A stretch of DNA of 64,000 bases from Syngnathus acus (Eukaryota > Chordata > Actinopteri > Syngnathiformes > Syngnathidae), in NCBI RefSeq assembly GCF_901709675.1, contig NC_051092.1:5026491-5090490 (forward strand), read 5' to 3'. The position numbers were made by a program, and so were the translations under genes. Positions 52,941 to 64,000 of the stretch are shown here, one piece after another. Numbering within the stretch: the first letter of the stretch is position 1; each line of letters starts with the position of its first letter. Below the pieces are notes generated by a model, which saw only the letters and a list, made by a program, of their open reading frames with translations, did not search any database and was not told where the DNA came from.

Positions 52941-54600
52941 CACACAAAAAACATGTCTGAGCCTTTGTGCTGCTGATTAGCTTAGCATCAAAGCTAACAA
53001 TGTTGACGTATACGTGAAACACTGCTACGGGTTCTTCTCAGCCAGGTTGGACCACCGAGTGGGCTTCTGGACAAATAGTTCCCTGCCGCCTTTAGAAGCC
53101 TGCCTCCTAATAAATGATTCTTTTGGGGGGGAAACGTACCCCCGCCTGCAGGTGCACCCCACAAAAGCTCAAGAGCAAATGTGTCTCTTTGGCTGCCAAC
53201 TTTTTCTTTTCAGAGCTTTGGCCGCCACTCGGGGGTCCCCTCAGCACTCTGGACAAATGGGTTCCGTCACTGATGTTTCACCCGCTTATCCCCACACAGA
53301 ATGATTTTCTTCCTCGGTGCACCGCCGCACCTGTGGGAAGCAAAGAGGCCGGGGGCTCGGAGAGGCGCCCTGAGGCGCGCCGCCCGCCGCAGAGTCAATT
53401 GAAGCATGAGCCCGCAGTCGGGATGGCAGCGGCTCAATGCGGGCATTCTTTTGTTTTGTCGTGCCGGGCAAAGGGGGCCCCGCCACCCTCCTACCGAGCT
53501 CTTGCCATCTTTTCAGGAGGGCATGGAACAGCGGGGCCACGGTGGGTACACTGGGTCTTAGACTCGGGGCTTTGATGTAAGGAAACAGAAAAGGCCAAAA
53601 AGCCTTGATCCGAATCAAAGAAGTTGCTCTCTATTGACCATTATTTACAAAAAAAAAAAAAAGAATGTTTTTATAATCGGACGTTTGTCCTCTAAAAACT
53701 CCTCACAGAATATCTTTCTGGTCTTGCTCGGATTCTAATGACAGCGCGCAAAAAGAGAAAGGTCACATTCTGCCGTGTGTGTGTGTGTGTGTGTGTGTAG
53801 CTGTCACATTGAATAAGCTAGCTTGCTTTGTGGTTCCAACATCCCAGAGGAATTACCTTTTAAGATGTACTTAACCAACACCTGCAGAGGTCAGAGCTTT
53901 GCTGTGTACAATTTAAGGTTTTCTGATGGCTACAGCTGGACTCACTAAGAGGGTAGTTTTATGAGGAAATAAAAAAAACAACAAGAACTTCGAGACAGCA
54001 CAACAATTTAACAAATAGCAATGCATGCATGAAGTGCAGAGCGTAGATGGCAGGGAAGAATATGAACACGTTGTAGAGGAGAGAGAAACGGCGCCCTCTG
54101 CTGGATATGAACGGAACAACCACTTACAAAATAAAAGCACCATCAAACAGTGATGACGTCAACTGCTGGCATCGATTGTTGCTTTCATAGAACAGTTGTC
54201 ATGAAAAAAGCTTTGCTTAATGGTCAAGAGGTTCTGGGTTCTACTGGGTTTCTTTTGGGAGGGTGAGAGACTACATTTTGAATGAAATTTTGTTGGTGTT
54301 TTGGATTGAGGGAATATTATTTTTATTGAGTTGGGGCGTGAGGAATGTGTTTGTCTTTATCGGTGGTCACATAACAATGATAATATGAAACACGCCTCTT
54401 AATTGTATTATTTTACACAGATGTCATTATGACCAATCTTGTTTATAGATAATTACCTTTTTATGGAAATTTTCACCTTCATTTCAGGTTTCATCATTAT
54501 TTTTGTCACAGACACAAGATCAAGTAAAAGCAATAATGTGAAAGGACAAGCCAAAGAAAAAAGGCCAAGACAGGAATAAAAGTCCACAGACATTGAATAA
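52941..54600. other. Intergenic region between convergent crabp1 and sin3a
   Basis: No gene recognised. It holds a GT microsatellite (53,774-53,799), an A-run near 53,648 and a GC-rich patch (about 53,310-53,560) with several CpG and GCGCGCC-type steps. Confidence 0.65.
53774..53799. repeat. GT microsatellite
   Basis: An uninterrupted GT dinucleotide run. Confidence 0.9.
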
Positions 54601-54620
54601 TTGTAGGCTACAAATGTGGT

Positions 54621-55748
54621 TTTATTATTACTTTAAATAATGTCTAAATAAATGGACGAAAGACATGCTCGCGTAACTTTTCCAATATCAAAAATACAAC
54701 AGGGAGGGGGGGGCAGCAGAAATCTATCCAGGGTGAGAGGCGGGCGGGCGGGGTCGGGTGGTCGCAGTGCTTTTCTTGGTTTTATTTTTTCAGGTGAATT
54801 GAGAAGAAAATATATATGTCATTTATAAAAACAGAAACACCTGGATATATTTCTACGTTTTCCATGTTTTTTTTTGAAAATACCTAAATTAAAAAGACAT
54901 AAAAGAACACACAAAGAGAGAGAGGGGGGGTCCCGATGGAAGGTGTGACAAAAACAGCACATTTGTACGATCAAGTCCCTTTGGTAAAAACTGTAATAAA
55001 TGTTTCCTGTCTCTCTTTCTTTGCTTGTTTTTTTTCTGAAACACTCTAACAGTTAACTACTATCACAACAACACGGTTGGGTCTTAAAAAGTCTGACACT
55101 ATTTACAGTGTATTTACAAACTGTGTGTGCGCGTGTGCGTGTGAGCATTGGCCGAGGCATTTGTTTTGTTATTAAAACAAAAAGTTGTCTTCCAGGGCGG
55201 CGAGGATGATGCATGTTAATAGAACTATATATAATATATATTTCATATCTGTATATATGTACAACACATCGAGCTTTACGACGTGAGGCGACGAGCTTGT
55301 CTGCCGCTCGACGACAACGTTAAGTCCGGAACAGGAAGTGAGTCGCGATTGGCCGTCCGGTCGGCGCCATCCAAAAAAAAAAAAAAAAGAAAAGTTAAGT
55401 TGTTGGTTGTCGTTTTGCTTCTGGAATAAGTGCACTTGTCCGGTGTGTCCGGGCTGGCTTTAAGAACCCCCCCCCCCCTCCCTCTCCCCTCTGTTGGATC
55501 GTGTGGACGGCGGAATGGTAAAGCGGCGTTTACTGTAGAAAAAAGTGACCTTCTCGTTGTGAGTGCTGGTGAGCGGGACGAGAGCATCCCCGAGTTTTGG
55601 CACCCTCGTTGGGGGCGAAATGTGTCGCCAGCTAAAAACGCTGGTAAAAAACGGTAACCCCGCCACCACTGGAGCAACACACACGCACGCACACACGCAC
55701 ACACATTGCGTTTTAAAAACAAATGGCTGCCTGACCTGAAGCCGGTCG
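54621..55748 (-). other. sin3a: sin3a 3' UTR
   Basis: This runs from the sin3a stop to an AATAAA on the minus strand (plus TTTATT at 54,621-54,626), about 1.1 kb. It contains G/C homopolymers (plus-strand C-run near 55,468) and a CA/CGCA repeat near 55,680-55,705. Confidence 0.6.
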
Positions 55749-62597
<6,849 letters not shown>

Positions 62598-62601
<4 letters not shown>

Positions 62602-62609
62602 GAACTCAT
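62598..62609 (-). promoter_or_regulatory. sin3a: Three-codon uORF overlapping the sin3a start
   Basis: On the minus strand ATG-AGT-TCA-TGA ends inside the ATGATG start pair of sin3a. The acceptor for this exon is at 62,630-62,631, so the uORF lies within the exon and would be in every transcript that uses this acceptor. Confidence 0.6.
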
Positions 62610-63198
62610 ACTCGTCTGAGCTGAGAGACCTGTGGATGGAAGTCACGTGAGTGCGAGGTTGTCACCCTCACATGACAACAAAGTCCGTCGAAGATGAGAC
62701 TCGATCTTTGGGTGTTGCTTTTGAGCCGCCTTCCCTTTTAAACCCTGCACGATGGAGTCATAATATACCAGACAGACCCGAATGCAAAACTTTGAAACGG
62801 AATACATGCTGATAAGGTGTATCGCTTTGAGGCAGGAGGGGGGGGGTTGCATTTCACCAGTGTGCATTTTGTGGCGTATAAATGTATAAACGTAGAAATG
62901 TTTAACTTCTGCGTCTCCTTTAGTCACGAGAGTTGAGTAAAAACACAGAATGGCAATGGCCAATCACGGCTACCGAGTGGCTACGTCACCGAAGCAACAA
63001 ACGTGTGGGAGTTGCTCCACCATTTACAACTTCCCCAAAGTCTCCATGAAAACAAGATTTTTTTTAAATGACAGATAGATTTTAGTCGTAAACGTGCAAC
63101 TTGATTTAGAAGAAACGCATGCCACAACACGTTAACTCGCAACTTGGAGCGTGGGAGCTAACCTAGCTTAGCTTCGCGTCGCTCGACCGCAAATCGTT

Positions 63199-63340
63199 GC
63201 TACGTGGAGAAGTCACATTTATTTATAAAGCCCTCAATCGCACAAAAAAAGTCTCAAGGAGCTTCATACACGTACAGTTGACAATACTAACGACAATCCC
63301 AGATCTTAACACTCGGGAGGGCAGGGACATTTTTCGATAA
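63199..63340. mobile_element. Degenerate teleost repeat fragment
   Basis: Words such as ATTTATTTATAAAGCCCTCAA, CAAGGAGCTTCATACACGTA, GACAATACTAACGACAAT and CCCAGATCTTAACACTC resemble a repeat I have seen across fish genomes. No ends or coding frame are visible. Confidence 0.4.
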
Positions 63341-63399
63341 AACCTATTTGAGTGGGAATAAGAAACGTTGAAAGAGTCGGAATTATGGAAAAATGTTGT

Positions 63400-63700
63400 T
63401 AATCCATCACGCAAACAGATCGAATAGATAACAAACTAAACTTGTTAGAGGAGAAGAGTATATGAAAGCCCGGAGCCCCTTGTGGTACGCCCCCCTTCCA
63501 TTTCACGCGAGGCCTTGCCCCACAAGCACCGAGCTTGAGTTCCATACGCGGCCGCCATTTGGTGGAGCATGTGAGGCGGGAGAGACCCCGCCGAGGCGCT
63601 CCACGTCGACGGAGATAAGAGCGAACAAAACACACGAAAAAGTCACGGGCTCGCCAATTCATTCACGGAGGCGTATTTCTTTGCGTCTATTAAAGCCTGT
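63400..63700 (-). promoter_or_regulatory. sin3a: GC-rich region, probable sin3a promoter with YY1-like site
   Basis: A CpG-containing stretch lies about 0.8-1.1 kb upstream of the first sin3a coding exon. On the minus strand AAATGGCGGC (63,551-63,560) fits the YY1 consensus in the orientation typical of housekeeping promoters. The non-coding first exon is expected here, but its donor cannot be identified with confidence. Confidence 0.4.
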
Positions 63701-64000
63701 ATGTAACTTGCTTTGTCGCGGGAGTGGGGGGAGTGTTTGGCGGTGTTAGCTGCTAGCTAATGTAAACAACATGAGGAGCCCCGAATCGAAGGGACGTCCG
63801 GGATGCGAACAGGGAAGCACATGCGACTAACTAGTGTTGTTAAAACATCCTCTCGCGACTCATTCGGGGAATTATTCCCAGTTTGAAACACAGTAAGCGT
63901 CATTTCGGTGTTTAGTGTTTTTTTTTTTTTAGGGCAGACTGGTGAAGAGCTTCGTGGCTAGCCGCGTTAGCTCGCTGAATGAATTTCCAACCTGAACTCA

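Overview
The window is nuclear DNA from a ray-finned (teleost, probably percomorph) fish. Every gene is a spliced vertebrate orthologue with GT-AG introns. Many introns are very short (75-110 nt). The repeats are of fish type: a tRNA-derived SINE, MITE-like elements and CA/GT microsatellites. Exon boundaries below were read by eye from splice motifs, codon phase and remembered vertebrate family proteins; no alignment was run.

Layout from left to right. (1) 1-14,898 has no convincing coding exon. It is intergenic DNA and/or the long first intron of cspg4, with tandem repeats, a MITE-like element and one TATA-box candidate. (2) 14,899-27,567 (+) is cspg4 (NG2 proteoglycan), ten coding exons, lacking only the signal-peptide exon; its 3' UTR follows. 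(3) About 29.3-36.1 kb is intergenic, with a SINE and other repeats. (4) 37,053-44,243 (-) is snx33 (SH3-PX-BAR sorting nexin), two coding exons. (5) 45,674-47,597 (-) is wdr61/skic8, ten coding exons, 305 codons. (6) 48,521-52,796 (+) is crabp1, four exons, 137 codons, head to head with wdr61; its first intron holds an antisense tRNA-Glu(UUC) gene. (7) 55,749-62,601 (-) is sin3a, twenty coding exons, with a GC-rich upstream region running to the window end.

The genes do not form a pathway: they cover cell-surface adhesion (cspg4), membrane remodelling (snx33), Ski/Paf1 complex RNA functions (wdr61), retinoic-acid binding (crabp1) and HDAC corepression (sin3a). The neighbourhood combines genes that in human lie in 15q24 (CSPG4, SNX33, SIN3A) and 15q25 (CRABP1, WDR61). 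I found no undescribed system. The most interesting details are a 90-nt GC-AG intron in sin3a that is open in frame, a micro-uORF overlapping the sin3a start codon, the compact divergent wdr61/crabp1 pair, and the intronic antisense tRNA gene without a nearby T4 terminator.
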